The notes under the pieces were generated by a model. It did not search any database and was not told the DNA's origin. It saw only the letters and a program-made list of their open reading frames with translations. A stretch of DNA of 7,097 nucleotides, taken from Ferruginibacter sp. (GTDB taxonomy: Bacteria; Bacteroidota; Bacteroidia; Chitinophagales; Chitinophagaceae). The stretch covers positions 1-7,097 of the forward strand of contig JANXOQ010000330.1 in assembly GCA_025357775.1 (NCBI GenBank). The letters run 5' to 3'. The position numbers and the translations under genes are program-made. Numbering within the stretch: position 1 is the first letter of the stretch; the number at the start of each line of letters is the position of its first letter. Positions 6,517 to 7,097 of the stretch are shown here, one piece after another.

Positions 6517-6744
6517 ATGCAAGACGTACCAATGCCAGATGGCAGCATGCTCGTAGAAATTGTAACAATGAAAATGCCTTTTGGTAAATACAAAGGAACG
6601 GTGCTACAACAACTGCCAGTAAGCTATTTAGAATGGTTTGCCAGAAAGGGTTTTCCAAAAGGAAAATTGGGCAACCTTCTACAAACTTTATTAGAAATAA
6701 AAATTAATGGATTGGAAGATTTATTGAAACATATAAAACTGTAG
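6517..6744 (+). CDS. DUF3820 family small protein
   Basis: A 75-residue soluble protein. The core KMPFGKYKGTVLQQLPVSY, then EWFARKGFPKGKLG and LLEIKINGLEDLL, is the full DUF3820 pattern (Pfam PF12843, labelled a putative quorum-sensing-regulated virulence factor, a name with little experimental support). Length is normal for the family. The function is unknown; the conserved Phe-Gly-Lys-Tyr-Lys-Gly and Gly-Phe-Pro-x-Gly motifs suggest a compact folded unit. ATG 6517 is chosen; TTG 6505 would add four residues and is less likely. It begins about 85 bases after the recognisable M28 remnant and in the same orientation, so it may be transcribed from within the decayed DNA. No good promoter box was seen. 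The frame is intact, in contrast to the remnant. Confidence 0.82.
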   Translation: MQDVPMPDGSMLVEIVTMKMPFGKYKGTVLQQLPVSYLEWFARKGFPKGKLGNLLQTLLEIKINGLEDLLKHIKL

Positions 6745-6755
6745 TTGAAATAAAT

Positions 6756-6774
6756 AGTCGTCCCTCAAAAAGTA
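6756..6774. repeat. Candidate terminus (inverted repeat) of the insertion sequence
   Basis: AGTCGTCCCTCAAAAAGT resembles the ends of IS5/IS1182-type elements, which often read like a G-rich start followed by TGTCxCAAAAAGT. It lies between the DUF3820 stop and the transposase 3' end, where an element end is expected. The other end is outside the window, so the exact boundary and any target duplication cannot be fixed. Confidence 0.3.
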
Positions 6775-6780
6775 CTTTTT
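6767..6780 (+). terminator. Palindrome AAAAAGTACTTTTT, possible terminator after DUF3820
   Basis: A perfect 14-base palindrome forms a five-pair A/T stem with a GTAC loop, followed by AATTTTT. Flanking CCC (6762-6764) and GGG (6788-6790) could close a larger hairpin. It could end transcription of the DUF3820 gene, or just be part of the insertion sequence end. Confidence 0.3.
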
Positions 6781-6833
6781 AATTTTTGGGCATAATAATT
6801 CCAATAAATATTTACAATAAAATTATAAATAAG

Positions 6834-7097
6834 TTACCAACTTTGCTTTGCCTCTTTCTTCCAGAGGTTCATGACTCGTTTAAAGTTTAAAGCTGCTGCG
6901 GCAAGCATTAAATTAATAGCATCTCTTGCTATTCCCTTTAAAAAATTTCTATTCATTCTATGATCACTTTTTATATGACCAATAGTTGGTTCTATGGCTG
7001 CTCTTTTACTATGTTTTTGGCGTTGTTCTTTTGTAATTTTCGGGTTAGGTTTTGCTGTATAAATGTTAGTCTGCTCATACACTGTTTTGCCTACATA
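6834..7097 (-). mobile_element. IS5-type transposase, C-terminal part, cut by the window edge
   Basis: The frame is open from the right edge (YVGKT...) to TAA at 6834-6836, giving the last 87 residues. GTG at 7082 is an internal valine, not a start. RAAIEPTIGHIKSDHRM is the C-terminal DDE motif with the catalytic Glu (codon 6990-6992), and NFLKGIARDAINLMLAAAALNFKR is the conserved segment after it. This pattern is characteristic of the IS5 superfamily of DDE transposases, which cut and paste the element. No stop or frameshift is seen in this part; completeness upstream is unknown. The element lies just past the DUF3820 gene, in the same disturbed stretch as the M28 remnant. Confidence 0.85.

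Noticed and set aside
6369..6587. 72-residue plus-strand ORF beginning MRGIGAASLYV as an independent gene
   Set aside because: Its first 21 residues match the interior of M28 peptidases, and its tail overlaps the DUF3820 gene in another frame; it is part of the relic.
1..7097. CRISPR array, tRNA, rRNA, toxin-antitoxin pair or defence island
   Set aside because: No regularly spaced repeats, cloverleaf, rRNA sequence or paired small genes of these types were seen on either strand.

Overview
The window looks like chromosomal DNA of a low-GC member of the Bacteroidetes, plausibly close to Chitinophagaceae. This rests on AT-rich intergenic DNA, no clear Shine-Dalgarno sequences, TAnnTTTG-type -7 promoter boxes, and the gene types (anti-sigma-like fused trypsin, lineage-type secreted proteins, an M28-type exopeptidase remnant). 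The taxonomic call is inference from sequence style, not from a marker gene.

Layout, left to right. (1) 1-29 is the last codons of an upstream gene whose TGA overlaps the ATG of a membrane-anchored trypsin-like serine protease (29-1150, +) that carries an anti-sigma-like cytoplasmic N-terminus. (2) A nucleotidyltransferase on the minus strand (1310-2206) starts with TTG. (3) A PLP-dependent enzyme of the ACC deaminase/D-cysteine desulfhydrase family (2360-3265, +) is divergent from it and is followed by an AT-rich stem-loop. (4) A secreted two-domain protein of unknown function (3346-4044, +) has a good -7 box upstream and converges on lipB (4098-4820, -); one hairpin between them probably terminates both. 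(5) lipB and an rluD-type pseudouridine synthase (4942-5991, +) diverge from a short promoter region with a tandem GGTTTAA repeat.

The right part (5992-7097) is disturbed. It holds a GC-richer islet of unknown nature, a multiply frameshifted remnant of a secreted M28-family peptidase (6182-6431), an intact small DUF3820 gene (6517-6744), and the C-terminal part of an IS5-type transposase (6834-7097, -) that runs off the edge. This reads as a site of gene decay and insertion between housekeeping genes.

The genes do not form one pathway. LipB (lipoate attachment) and RluD (23S rRNA modification) are housekeeping; the nucleotidyltransferase and PLP enzyme are metabolic with unknown substrates. 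I did not find convincing evidence of a new defence or mobile system. The least ordinary items are the protease with an anti-sigma-like N-terminus, the M28 remnant, the GC-rich islet, and the altered LipB motif.
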